DNA of 64,000 bases from the NCBI RefSeq assembly GCF_022347545.1, contig NZ_JAKREW010000001.1:186001-250000 (forward strand), given 5' to 3'. The translations under genes were made by a program, and so were the position numbers. Under the pieces are notes generated by a model. That model made no database searches. It was not told where the DNA came from and saw only the letters and a program-made list of their open reading frames with translations. Source of the DNA: Terribium retamae (GTDB lineage Bacteria; Pseudomonadota; Alphaproteobacteria; Rhizobiales; Rhizobiaceae). Positions 36,918-46,600 of the stretch are shown in pieces. Every line of letters starts with the position of its first letter. Within the stretch, counting starts at the first letter, position 1.

Positions 36918-38273
36918 CTACTTGACGATCAGGCCGACGGAAGATCCGCCTTTGGATTTCCGCTTCGCACGCTTTGCCGGTCGATCTTGCGGCGTTGCGA
37001 GACTGTCGCGCACCGGTTCCACCAGGTACGGCGTGATCAGGATGACAAGCTCCGTCTCTTCCCGCTGAAAACGCTGTGACTGGAACAGTGGCCCCAGCAC
37101 GGGTACGTCACCGAGTACCGGGAATTTTTCGACATTGCGGGCCGTGCGCTGCTGGAACAGTCCGGCGATGGCGAAGGTCTGGCCGCTGGCGACTTCAACC
37201 GTGGTATCCGCCCTGCGCACCACAAAGCTCGGCAGGGAGAAGCCATTGGCGCCTATGGCGGCACCGGTTTCGGACAATGAACTGACTTCCGGCTGAACGT
37301 TGAGCGCAATACGGTTACGGCCGATCAATGTCGGCGTGAAACCCAGCGAGACGCCGAACTGCTTGTACTGGACCGTGACGACATCATTGCCCTGCGGGAT
37401 GGGAATGGGGATTTCGCCACCGGCAAGGAATTTTGCCGTCTGTCCGGTCACGGCCGTCAGGTTGGGTTCAGCCAGGATCTTGACGATGCCGTTGCGTTGC
37501 AGCGCCTCGACGAGGATATCAAAGTTTACGCCGGGATCCTGGCTTAGATTGAGGCCGAAGTTTCCGGTGTCGCCATTTGGCACACCATTGTTCTGGAACA
37601 TGTTGAATTCGAAGCCGCCGCTCTTGTAGCCGACGTTCCAATCCACGCCATAGGACTGCAATTCCGTACGAGACACTTCTGCAAAACGCACCCGAATGTT
37701 GACCTGCTGCGAGCCTGTCACCGTCATGTTGTTGATCGGTGGCTGTTCGGGCGGCGAGAAAGTGCGTGCAATGTTGTCCATGTCCGTGGCCTCTTCGACG
37801 CCACGAGCTTCTCCGGTTGCCACGATCCGGCTGCCAAAGATGGCAAGGTTTGTCGCCGAATTCGGCCGCATCGCCTGCTTCGCTTCATTGGCGGGAGAGA
37901 TATCCGCCGTCACACGAAATTGAGCCGTTGCCTTGATCCGTTCGTCGGCGGTGATTGCAATCAGATTGGTCAGACCAGGCTTGAGGCCGAAGACGTAAAC
38001 CACTCCTGGGGAGACGATCTGCAAGTCGGCGATCGTGGTGTCGGCGATCAGCACCGACTCGACTGGCTCGTTGAAGCGCAGGAGCCGCCCCTGGCCGACA
38101 GGCAGGTTCACTGTCGGCTGCGCAGTCGAAGGCGAAATGTCCTGCGCCTTGAGTTCCGTCAGCGAGGAGAAGAAACCAACAAGGAGAACGGCAATCGCAA
38201 ACGCCAGCCACGGCGCTCCCATCCAGGCCGAACTCGATCGTCGTCCGGCTTTCTCACTGTAGCGGCTTGGCAT
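36918..38273 (-). CDS. Secretin of CpaC/RcpA (Tad pilus) type serving the T3SS
   Basis: A 451-residue outer-membrane secretin. A signal-anchor region (about 17-45) precedes the pilus N-terminal domain LPVGQGRLLRFNEPVESVLIAD...VYVFGLKPGLTNL typical of CpaC, then a BON-like part and the secretin core (about 190-430) with VGYKSGGFEFNMF, LAEPNLTAVTGQTAKFLAGGEIPIP and the C-terminal VPVLGPLFQSQRFQREETELVILITPYLVEPV. These match Tad pilus secretins rather than ordinary SctC. ATG 38273 has GAGAGGG five bases ahead; earlier in-frame starts are weaker. It lies 72 bases behind sctV, and a separate SctC N-terminal domain protein is encoded at 58038, so the outer ring seems to be assembled from two genes. 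Confidence 0.87.
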   Translation of the reverse strand: MPSRYSEKAGRRSSSAWMGAPWLAFAIAVLLVGFFSSLTELKAQDISPSTAQPTVNLPVGQGRLLRFNEPVESVLIADTTIADLQIVSPGVVYVFGLKPGLTNLIAITADERIKATAQFRVTADISPANEAKQAMRPNSATNLAIFGSRIVATGEARGVEEATDMDNIARTFSPPEQPPINNMTVTGSQQVNIRVRFAEVSRTELQSYGVDWNVGYKSGGFEFNMFQNNGVPNGDTGNFGLNLSQDPGVNFDILVEALQRNGIVKILAEPNLTAVTGQTAKFLAGGEIPIPIPQGNDVVTVQYKQFGVSLGFTPTLIGRNRIALNVQPEVSSLSETGAAIGANGFSLPSFVVRRADTTVEVASGQTFAIAGLFQQRTARNVEKFPVLGDVPVLGPLFQSQRFQREETELVILITPYLVEPVRDSLATPQDRPAKRAKRKSKGGSSVGLIVK

Positions 38274-38345
38274 GCAGTCCCTCTCCAAAAGCATTCCCGG
38301 CATGCGTTGGTCCCCGATGCCGTTCCTGTTCATCCCCGGTTTCGT

Positions 38346-40499
38346 TCATCCAACAGTGTTTTGTCCGCCCAGCGCCCCAGCCGAAGGCAGCGATGGTGTT
38401 CTGGAGCGTCCGGTGTTTCCCGAGATCGTCGCCAGAGGCTGGACATTGAATTCAGGTGCCAGTTCTTGAAACGAGAGGACCGGCAATTCGATACCGTTCT
38501 GCACCATAAGTGCGCGCATATGGCGACGCACGTCGGTTGCCGTCACGATGACCGGCGAAACACTGGCGGCGACGCGAGAAAGGTTGCGCTCGATTTCGGC
38601 GGCCAGTGCCTGCGCGCCCGCATCCGCTGTGTTGAGAAAGCTTCCGGTCGATGTCGTCTGCACGGCTTCGCGCAGAAGGTCTTCGGCCGAGCGCTGCAAG
38701 ATATAGGCCGAGATGATATTGTTGCGGTCGGCGACGCGGAAACTGATCTGGCGCCTGAGCGCAGTCCTGACGTGTTCGGTGAGCTGGATGACCTCCTGTT
38801 CACGCTGTCCGGCTTCGACCAGAGCTTCCAGGACGAGGCGCAGGTTGCGAATTGGCACATTCTCGGCCACCAAGCGCCTCAGCACATCGGCGATTTTCTG
38901 CAAGGGCACGATCTCGGCTGTCTGTCGTACCAGGTCGGCATAGTCCGTTTCCATTTCGGACAGGAGCTTGCGCGTTTCCTGGATCCCGACGAAATGGCCG
39001 CAATAGAGCTGAAGCGCGTGCGCGGTCCATTTGGAAGCGACATCGAGGGGTTCCGAATAGGGCAGGCGCGCTTCCTCGAGAGCGGATATGCCATCCCGGT
39101 CGACCCAGAAGAATTTGCGCTGACCGACAAGGGCTGCACCTTCCTCATAGGTGAGGCTGAGCAATTCCAAATGACTGACCTCTGTTTCGACAAGCACCCG
39201 GTCCGCTGGAATCTCGGCCTCCAGGATCGGCACCCCTTCCAGGTCGATGCGAATGTTGCGTGGCGTGATCGTCTCGTTGACGTCGACACTAATGGTCGGG
39301 ATCTCGACACCGAGGTCGTCGAATATCTTTCGGCGCATCGTCTCGGTGCGCTGTCGAAATTGTGGTTCAGCCACTTCGGCCGCTAGCTCTTCCCCCAGCC
39401 TGATCACGATCCGGCTGGAACCCAGCAACGGCCTGGTGCTCCCCTCGAGTGCGGTTGCATCGTCAGGTCCCGGCCGCGTCATTGATGGCAAGGTCTCTGC
39501 CGGTTCGTCCTCGTTTCGGGAATGTCGGTGGATCATGAAGGCGCCAGCACCGAAGGCGATGCCAAGCGCAACGAAGACAAGGCTGGGGAACCCGGGCACA
39601 AGTGCCAGTCCCATCATGATAACGGCTGCAAGGCCGAGCGCACGCGGATCGCGCAGAAGCTGGAAGCTGATCTGCTTGCCCAGATCGTCAGTGCCATCGG
39701 CCCCGCCCACACGCGTCACCATCGTGCCGGCCGCAATCGCAACGAGCAGAGCAGGGATCTGTGCGACCAATCCGTCGCCGACCGTGAGCAGCGAGTAGGT
39801 TGAGGCAGCCTGGCTGATCGACATGCCGTGTTGCAGCGTACCCACCGTGAAGCCACCGATCAGGTTCACCAGGATGATGACGATGCCGGCGATGACATCG
39901 CCTTTGACGAACTTCATCGCGCCGTCCATGGCGCCGAAAAGCTGGCTTTCCCGTTCGAGTTGCCGGCGCAGATGCCTGGCTTCGGCCTGGTCGATGTCGC
40001 CGTTGCGAAGCTCCGCATCGATGCTCATCTGTTTGCCGGGGAGGGCGTCGAGCGTAAAGCGGGCAGCCACTTCGGCGACACGCTCGGCGCCGCGCGCGAT
40101 AACGATGAATTGGGCGACGGTGATGATGAGGAAAACAACCAGACCCACAGCAATGCTGCCGCCAACGACGAAGTTGCCGAAGGCGGTGATGATTTCGCCG
40201 GCATCTGCCTGCAGCAGAATCAGACGGGTGGTGGTGATGGTGATCGCCAGCCGAAACAGCGTGGCCAGCAGGATAACAGACGGCATCGACGAGAATTCGA
40301 GCGGATGCGAGACGTAAAAAGCCACCAGCAAGATCAGCACGCTTAGAGCGATGTTCGCGGTGATAAGCACATCGACCAAAAAGGTCGGCAGCGGAATCAG
40401 CATCATCACCACAGCGACAAGCATCAACACTGCGATGACCAGATCACCGCGCTGCGACGCCTTGCCGAGCAATTGCAGGAGCCTTTGCGAGATCGTCAT
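38346..40499 (-). CDS. sctV: Type III secretion export-gate protein SctV
   Basis: A 717-residue homologue of SctV/YscV/HrcV/FlhA, which forms the nonameric export gate. About eight membrane helices fill residues 15-330 with the hallmark FRLAITITTTRLILLQADAG, the FIPEP-like cytoplasmic loop region ARFTLDALPGKQMSIDAELRNGDIDQAEARHLR, and GFPSLVFVALG; the C-terminal cytoplasmic ring domain (about 360-690) includes DYADLVRQTAEIVPLQKIADVLRRLVAENVPIRNLR. Its ATG overlaps the stop of the YscY-like TPR gene as ATGA, so the two are translationally coupled. Confidence 0.96.
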   Translation of the reverse strand: MTISQRLLQLLGKASQRGDLVIAVLMLVAVVMMLIPLPTFLVDVLITANIALSVLILLVAFYVSHPLEFSSMPSVILLATLFRLAITITTTRLILLQADAGEIITAFGNFVVGGSIAVGLVVFLIITVAQFIVIARGAERVAEVAARFTLDALPGKQMSIDAELRNGDIDQAEARHLRRQLERESQLFGAMDGAMKFVKGDVIAGIVIILVNLIGGFTVGTLQHGMSISQAASTYSLLTVGDGLVAQIPALLVAIAAGTMVTRVGGADGTDDLGKQISFQLLRDPRALGLAAVIMMGLALVPGFPSLVFVALGIAFGAGAFMIHRHSRNEDEPAETLPSMTRPGPDDATALEGSTRPLLGSSRIVIRLGEELAAEVAEPQFRQRTETMRRKIFDDLGVEIPTISVDVNETITPRNIRIDLEGVPILEAEIPADRVLVETEVSHLELLSLTYEEGAALVGQRKFFWVDRDGISALEEARLPYSEPLDVASKWTAHALQLYCGHFVGIQETRKLLSEMETDYADLVRQTAEIVPLQKIADVLRRLVAENVPIRNLRLVLEALVEAGQREQEVIQLTEHVRTALRRQISFRVADRNNIISAYILQRSAEDLLREAVQTTSTGSFLNTADAGAQALAAEIERNLSRVAASVSPVIVTATDVRRHMRALMVQNGIELPVLSFQELAPEFNVQPLATISGNTGRSRTPSLPSAGALGGQNTVG

Positions 40500-40828
40500 T
40501 GCACCTGCCTCTTGGCCAGAAAGCGTCGGAAGGCTTCACGCGCTTCGGCTTTTCGTCCTGCCACAAGCAAAGCACGGCTCTTCAACAGGTGAAGGGTAGG
40601 ATGTTGCATTCCTTCCAGTGTCTCCAGCCTCGCGATCGTGGCGAGTGCCTTATCGGCTTCTCCGTCCAGGATGAGCAGGTGTGCCAATGTCTTCAGTATG
40701 CCGGCGTCTTCCGGCGAAAGCTGTGCCGCTATCAATAAGTAAACCGCCCCCCGCCTGGCCTGGCCGTGACATCCGTAGAGATGGCCAAGGACATGCAGCA
40801 GATGCGCAGCCTCGCGTGGCCCAGTCAG
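40496..40828 (-). CDS. YscY-like TPR protein of the T3SS, probable CTG start
   Basis: A 110-residue TPR protein: LGHLYGCHGQARRGAVYLLIAAQLSPEDAGILKTLAHLLILDGEADKALATIARLE shows two to three repeats with the A-G-x-A spacing. The size and its place directly before sctV match YscY, the TPR chaperone that binds YscX and SctV. The frame is open from well inside the upstream gene but has no ATG, GTG or TTG until TTG 40735, which would discard the first 31 residues, including a full TPR helix. CTG at 40828 forms a CTGA overlap with the upstream stop, has GGAGG about nine bases ahead, and mirrors the GTGA and ATGA overlaps on either side. Confidence 0.72.
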   Translation of the reverse strand: MTGPREAAHLLHVLGHLYGCHGQARRGAVYLLIAAQLSPEDAGILKTLAHLLILDGEADKALATIARLETLEGMQHPTLHLLKSRALLVAGRKAEAREAFRRFLAKRQVQ

Positions 40829-41256
40829 ATTCCCGTTCCTCCCTGCAGACGTCCGAGCAGTTCCCGATGGCGCTCGATCTCATCTTCCATCAATGATTTG
40901 GCGAGTGCTCTCAGCGGCTCTCCGCCGTCCAGGTCGGGGACGACCTCCGTTATGAAATGATGCAGGATTGGTACTGAACGCCGCAGGATCGCCGGTTCGG
41001 GGATTTCCGGCATGACGAATTCTGCAAGAATCTCATCGAGCGACTTGCCGGACGCACCAGCCGATGGGCCTGCGAAAGTCTCTGTCTCCAGACCTTCCGC
41101 GCCGGAGGCGGAATTCATGCCTCTGGCCTTGGCCCGTTTGATGTTGTTTAGACGCCGGCGTTCGATCGGCTGGGTGTGCGAAGCATCCGCATGCGAATCC
41201 CTTCCGAGCGACTCCGGCCGGGCGTCGAGACGTGGCCCATCGACCCGACGGCTCAC
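40825..41256 (-). CDS. YscX-like T3SS protein
   Basis: A 143-residue protein with a basic, disordered N-terminal half (PIERRRLNNIKRAKARG) and a helical C-terminal half (SLDEILAEFVMPEIPEPAILRRSVPILHHFITEVVPDLDGGEPLRALAKSLMEDEIERHRELLGRL). No strong family match was recalled, but the position sctD-X-Y-sctV, the size and the C-terminal helix pattern resemble YscX, the partner of YscY that is required for secretion of early substrates in Ysc systems. GTG 41256 overlaps the sctD stop as GTGA; the frame is open further upstream, but that part would lie inside sctD. Assignment rests mainly on context. Confidence 0.55.
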   Translation of the reverse strand: MSRRVDGPRLDARPESLGRDSHADASHTQPIERRRLNNIKRAKARGMNSASGAEGLETETFAGPSAGASGKSLDEILAEFVMPEIPEPAILRRSVPILHHFITEVVPDLDGGEPLRALAKSLMEDEIERHRELLGRLQGGTGI

Positions 41257-42221
41257 TGGTATTTCAGCGCGACCGTGGCGCCGCCCTTTGTAAGCACGAG
41301 CGCCGTTTGTCCAATCTCCTTGATTGTCCAACCGTCATTCGTGAAAGCGCCTTCATGATAGCGCGTTCCGTCAGCAGCAATCACATAGGGACGTTCGCCA
41401 TACCATATGGCTTGCAAGGTCAGGCGTGGCGGCTGTGCGGCATCGCCAATGGCTATGTTCGACACGAGCGGCACTTGTCCGAATTTCTGGTCGAACCAGG
41501 AGCGGACTTCCGTCCAGGCGCCGGATTGCGCATTCGGTATCGTGCCCGACACGACCAGGCGCTCGGACGAACGGCCCACCGCAACGGTCTCCAGTCCGGA
41601 CTGTGCAAGCCGCGCCGTCAATTCGGTCTGCGCCGCCGCGAGATGTTCTACATCGGCGCCGCTGCCCGGAATGCTACCGGTTACCTCGCTATCGGCGAGT
41701 GCGAATTTGGCCGGTTTGTCCTCGGTCTTGGCAACGGACAGGCTGTTGGCGGCGATGGAAATCGCGAAGACCGCTGCAACGAGAACGCCGCCGGCGAGCA
41801 GTGGTCGTTGCGACAGAGACCAGCGGTTCGTGACCGGTTCGGGACCGGTGAACTGCAGCTGTGCATCGCCCAGGGAAATGCCCAGAGGCATGCGACGCCG
41901 ACAGCCCTGGCCTTTATGGATGGTCTCGCCGCCGGCAAGTTCAAGATCCCCACCGATGGCCTCAATTTCCAGCTGACTGCCCTTGCGATGAATTCGGGCA
42001 TGGAGTGCCGCGATTCCCGGATCTCTGAGGACGATGTCGGAACCGCTGTCTGAGCCGATCGTATAGGTTGGTTTCGTCAGTTCCAGGCTGGCGCCACTGT
42101 GGAAGCCCCCGGTCACAGCCAGCGTTGTGGGCTTGTCAGAGATAAGGCTCGTGGCGCCCCTGGTCAGGGCACGCAGCCTGCCCGCGCCACCTTCAAGCTT
42201 TTCGGTCGAGTGAGCGCTCAT
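41253..42221 (-). CDS. sctD: Type III secretion inner-membrane ring protein SctD
   Basis: A 322-residue SctD/YscD-type protein: a cytoplasmic FHA-like domain (about 33-125; YTIGSDSGSDIVLRDPGIAALHARI), one membrane helix (about 137-158; LLAGGVLVAAVFAISIAANSL) and a periplasmic part with ring-building modules (about 190-320). ATG 42221 has GGGAGG nine bases ahead. With SctJ from the other operon it forms the double inner ring of the basal body. Length is within the range for SctD, slightly shorter than YscD (about 420). Confidence 0.85.
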   Translation of the reverse strand: MSAHSTEKLEGGAGRLRALTRGATSLISDKPTTLAVTGGFHSGASLELTKPTYTIGSDSGSDIVLRDPGIAALHARIHRKGSQLEIEAIGGDLELAGGETIHKGQGCRRRMPLGISLGDAQLQFTGPEPVTNRWSLSQRPLLAGGVLVAAVFAISIAANSLSVAKTEDKPAKFALADSEVTGSIPGSGADVEHLAAAQTELTARLAQSGLETVAVGRSSERLVVSGTIPNAQSGAWTEVRSWFDQKFGQVPLVSNIAIGDAAQPPRLTLQAIWYGERPYVIAADGTRYHEGAFTNDGWTIKEIGQTALVLTKGGATVALKYQ

Positions 42222-42340
42222 GCCTTTCAACCTCCCGCCAAAATGATTTCAAACACCGGTCAGCGCGATATTCCTACGCCGACAAGGCGGCACGCCGCCG
42301 GTGACGTCCGGCGGCGCAGAATGCTTGATAACCCTGCGCC

Positions 42341-42514
42341 TCAGGCCTTTTCAGCCGACTGGCCGAGCGTCCTGGCGGTGCTCATCAACATGTCGTGTTG
42401 AGACTTGGCCATCTCTTTCGTGATCTCCAGGCCGAACATACGCTCCTGGTGCTTGATCATCTTGTCCAGGTTCTGTTCCGGACTGCCGCCGGTGATGGGA
42501 GGGGTAGTGGTCAT
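42341..42514 (-). CDS. Small helical protein, first gene of the minus-strand T3SS operon
   Basis: A 57-residue protein with a disordered, threonine- and proline-rich start followed by one long amphipathic helix (NLDKMIKHQERMFGLEITKEMAKSQHDMLMSTARTLGQ). ATG 42514 has AAGGAG six bases ahead. Small helical proteins at this position in T3SS operons are often needle (SctF) or needle-chaperone components, but the usual needle sequence features are not evident and it is shorter than SctF (about 75-85). The 26-base shared element lies 95-100 bases upstream. A needle-related role is a guess. Confidence 0.62.
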   Translation of the reverse strand: MTTTPPITGGSPEQNLDKMIKHQERMFGLEITKEMAKSQHDMLMSTARTLGQSAEKA

Positions 42515-42608
42515 GACTGTCTCCTTGAGGAACCATTCCACGCAATCGTGACAGCCCAGCGCAATGGACTCTCTCTAGATTGCTGTTCGAACTTAGTGCA
42601 GCGCCGTG

Positions 42609-42634
42609 GAAATAGAAAGTCCATTTGGAATGCG
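42609..42634 (-). promoter_or_regulatory. T3SS shared upstream element, copy 1
   Basis: Read on the minus strand it begins CGCATTCCAAATGGACTT and matches the copy at 57929-57954 at 23 of 26 positions. It lies 94 bases before the first start of the minus-strand T3SS operon. A TGGAA also occurs 13 bases before the element in both copies. The core TCCA-AA-TGGA is a perfect dyad. Confidence 0.65.
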
Positions 42635-42707
42635 GACAACATGAAAATTCCACCTGTTGCATTGTCGGCGGGCTGGGCGTAAAATTCGAACCGGGCAAAT
42701 TGGGGTT

Positions 42708-43589
42708 ATGGAAATGGAAAAAGGTCCTTTGTCGGAACTGCTCGTGGAGCGATTCGAAACGATGCCGCCGCAGTTGAAAGTTGCGGCGCGTTTTGTGCTC
42801 GATCATCCTCAGGACGTCGCCTTGATGTCCATGCGCGAGCAGGCGCATCAGGCAGGCGTTTCGCACAGCACCATGATGCGGCTGGCGCGTTGGCTCGGCC
42901 TGGACGGCTATGAAGATATGCGAAGCCTTTACGCGCGGGCGCTGCGCGAGCGGGGCGTGGTTGAGGGGCTTCGGCCCGGTCCTTCGCAGCAGCAAGATCC
43001 GGACTATCCCGCAGCCGGTGTGGTAGCGGACATACTCGCGGCCCAGATTGCCGCCCTCGGCGAATATAGCAGCGCCATGCAGTTTCTGGCCGCAGCCAGG
43101 CTGCTGGCCGAATCGAAGACCATTTTTGGGCTTGGATTCGGCGCTTCCCGTGTTGTGGTCAGTCACTTCGTCCAGACGGTTTCGCCGCTCTTAGACGACG
43201 GGCGCCGGGCAATACTCGTCGCGGATTCCAGTTGCGGTGGCGCCGAGATTTTGCTGGGCGCCGGAGCCGGCGACGTCGTGCTCGCCGTTGGTTCTGCGCC
43301 CTACGAGCGTGTCACTGTCGACTTTGCCCGCCAGTCCGCCAGTCAAGGCGCAGCCGTGCTGGCCATCACTGACAGCAGCGTTTCTCCCCTGGCGCGCATT
43401 GCGCGCGAAACGATCGTGGTGACCTCGAATTCGGGAACGTTCTTCCCAAGCATGGTGCCTGCGTTCGCCGCTGTTGAAATCCTGCTCGCTTTGGCCGCGC
43501 CGCTGTCAGATTTCAACGCTGCCGAGAAACTCAAACAGTCGCAAGAGCAGCTTGCTGCCTTCGGCATCTATTGGAAGGCCGCTCGCTAG
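42708..43589 (+). CDS. MurR/RpiR family transcriptional regulator
   Basis: A 293-residue regulator with an N-terminal RpiR helix-turn-helix (about 10-85; SMREQAHQAGVSHSTMMRLARWLGLDGYEDMRSLYARAL) and a C-terminal SIS sugar-phosphate-binding domain (about 130-270; KTIFGLGFGASRVVVSHF). ATG 42708 is preceded by a weak GGGG; ATG 42714 is a second choice. It is divergent from the minus-strand T3SS operon across 193 bases that include the shared element, and sits 73 bases before the giant gene. It could tie secretion to a sugar-phosphate signal, or simply be a neighbour. Confidence 0.87.
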   Translation: MEMEKGPLSELLVERFETMPPQLKVAARFVLDHPQDVALMSMREQAHQAGVSHSTMMRLARWLGLDGYEDMRSLYARALRERGVVEGLRPGPSQQQDPDYPAAGVVADILAAQIAALGEYSSAMQFLAAARLLAESKTIFGLGFGASRVVVSHFVQTVSPLLDDGRRAILVADSSCGGAEILLGAGAGDVVLAVGSAPYERVTVDFARQSASQGAAVLAITDSSVSPLARIARETIVVTSNSGTFFPSMVPAFAAVEILLALAAPLSDFNAAEKLKQSQEQLAAFGIYWKAAR

Positions 43590-43662
43590 CATCCTTTGAT
43601 GCTTCGTCGGACGGACCTTCGGCCAGCCCTCAAGGGCAAAGCATATTGCGGAGGTCGTTCAC

Positions 43663-46600
43663 GTGGTCCGTCCGGTAATGCCGAAGTTGAACCCGGCACC
43701 AAAAGTCGACCCAAAAGCCAACGCTGCGCATATCGCGCAATTGGAGGCTCAGGCCACCCAACTGAGGGAACAGATTCGACTCGCCAACAAGATGGGCGAG
43801 CGTGAATGGGCCACCACGGCGCGCAAGGAGCTGGAACAGGTCACCAGCAAGCTCGATGGCCTGCAACAACCGGCTGCACAGCCCGTCAATGGAAGCCTTC
43901 CTGCCAATGGCGGGGCACCGAGCGTTCAGCCGGCGCTTTTTACCCAACCCACCACCTTGTCCTTTGCACCTGTCAAACTGGACACCGGGGCGCCCAAAAA
44001 GGATCCCGCAGCCGACACAACTGCCCATAGCATCATCGATGATGTGACGAAGGGCAAAAGCATCGACAAGATCGCGTCAGAACGGGGGATGACGAGTGAG
44101 CAGGTGCTTGCGGCCATAAGGGCGGGTAACAATCTGGAAGTCACGGTCACCGATCCGACGGGCAAGAATGGCGATGTTCAGACGACGGTGATCAAGGACA
44201 CCAGCGACCCAAAAAACCACAAGACGGTCACGCTCTATTACGATTATCAGCATGATACCTATTATGCGGTCATGCAGGACGGCTCCGCTGCTCCCACCGA
44301 GACACCTCTCAGGGATGGCCTTGGGCGCAAACAGACCAGCAGTTATGATTCCGAAACGGGAGCCATAACCACCCGCTACGAGGACGATCTCGGCTCGGGC
44401 ACCAAAACCGAGCGAACCTCGATGCCAAACGGAGCATCGGTGGAGACAGTGACGCCGAATGGCGGACCTGCACTCCCTGTCACCACTGTGACTGGCCCGG
44501 ATGGGAAGAAGACTGTCCTTGCACCGACCCAGGATCCCGGCGGTGCCTCGACGAAAGGCATCCAGGACGATCTTGCCGCCGGCAAGAGCATCGACCAGAT
44601 CGCCAAGGATCGGGGCCTGAGCAGGGAACAGGTGATCGCCGAATTGCAAGGCGCCGGCTACGAGGTCAAGACAGGAGATCCCAACAGCGACAATGGCGAT
44701 GTCCAGTCGGTCGAGTTGGTCGACCCCCATACCGGCGACAAGACAGCCTACTATTATGACTACCAGCACGACACACGCTCGGTGGTCACCACCAAGGGGG
44801 ATACTGAAACCACGGTATCCGAAGACGGCAACGGCAAGACGACCAACACCGCTCGCAACACCAAGACGGGCGAGGCCACCACGACCATCGTCGATCCGAA
44901 GGCTGGCACCGAGATCAAGATTGTCACCGACAAGGATGGCCGAATTACCAAGACGACCACCGAAAAGATCAATGACGGCAAGCCGATAGATTACGAGGTT
45001 AAAGCGGGAGATAACCTCACTCTCATCGCCCAGCAGCACGGCGTGACGCTGGATGAGTTGAGAAAAACCAATCCGGAGCTTTTCGATAACCCCCGCGACC
45101 CGAACCTCATTCGCCCTGGCGAAAAGGTCAGGATCGAGAACGGGACCCGCACGACCGTCGAAGTTACGGCCAACGGCTATACGTTGACCACCGATCCCGA
45201 CGGCAAGGTGACGTTACACAACAACACCACGGGCACGACCCTCGATATCAAGGTTGGTACCGCCCAGGAGGGGTTGGCCACCTTGCTGGTGTCGATCAAT
45301 CCTGCCAGCAAGGACCCGGAGACGGCCAAGGCAGATACAGTTCTCAAAACCACCCTCGAAGGTATTCTTGGCGGAGCCAGCCCTGAACTCTTCCAGGAGG
45401 TCACCAACAAGCAGCAGGCGGTGAAGGATGCGATCGTAAAATACGGTGGCGGAATATCGGCAACGCCACAACTTGATGGCTCCGCCACGACGGTTGGGCC
45501 CTTCGGTAACCCACCGACCGAACCAACCAAGTCCGGCGGCGCATGGGTGCCGCTCATGGTCAACGGAAACTGGCAGTGGTTCGACCCGGAAGTGGCCAAG
45601 GCGATCGCTGCCGAGAATGCGGCCATTGCGCGTCTCGGCGAGGCACAAGCCAGGCCGATACAAAGCCAGGCGCAGTTGGACGTCTACGCGCTGGATCCTG
45701 CTTACAAGGATGCGATGAATGCCGCCAAGTCGACACTCGACAAGGCGTTGGCACCCTATGGCCTGGAATGGAAGGTCCCGACCCCGAAGGGCACGCTCGC
45801 CGAGGCGCAAGAGCGGCTGACCCTTGCCAACAACGCGCTTGAGAAAGCCACGACCGCCAGGGTCGAATACACGCAAGGCGAGAAGGATCTTCTCACGGCC
45901 ATCGGCAAACAGGCGACTTTGCCGGCCATTAACGATCCGAGCCAGCCTGCCGCCGGCCAGTCCGGCGGGCCCAGCAGCATGGAGATCAATCTCGACGCCA
46001 AGGCCAAGCATTCCGAGGTCAACAACCTTTTCATCCAATCAAGCTTGCACACCGCCAATGGCAACAAGGCGACCGTCGACCAGATGGTCAGTGCGACCGA
46101 GCTGGAGCTGAAGCTTACTGACGCCAAGCCGGGTAGCCCGGAGCATACAGCGCTCACCGAACGGCTCGATGGTTTGAAAACACTGCAAAAAGCTGCAGGC
46201 AATCAGGTGTCGCTGGCGGAAGCCTATGCAGAGTATGGCGTCGCGCAAAAGGATGCCCTGGATCTGGCCGCTCGTGTCGAGCCGATCAAACAGCAGATCA
46301 TCGCACAGGCCAGGGAGAGGAATCCGCATCATTTCGATGAGAAAGGATACACCAACGCCGAGGGCGATTTCACCGGCAAGCTTCTGAAGCAGGAGTTCAT
46401 CGAGGAAAATGGCCAGCTTTACATGGTCAATACCTATGAGAACGACAACTTCCTGGATGAAAACAACAACGATACCAACGTTCTGAAGGTCCAACTCACC
46501 TACAACCTCAACGATGAGAACATCAGGGACGACTTCCGCAATAACTCCCTGAACAAGCAGTGGCAGGAAGTGCTGTCGTCGACGCGGAGCACGCCGACTT

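Noticed and set aside
36455..38273. CpaC-, CpaD- and TadD-like genes considered as a separate Tad pilus locus
   Set aside because: There is no pilin, prepilin peptidase, TadA ATPase or TadB/TadC platform gene, and the genes lie between sctV and sctU on the same strand.
42341..42514. Small helical protein considered as a confident needle subunit SctF
   Set aside because: It is about 20 residues shorter than needle proteins and their central turn motif is not visible; it is reported only as a small T3SS-linked protein.
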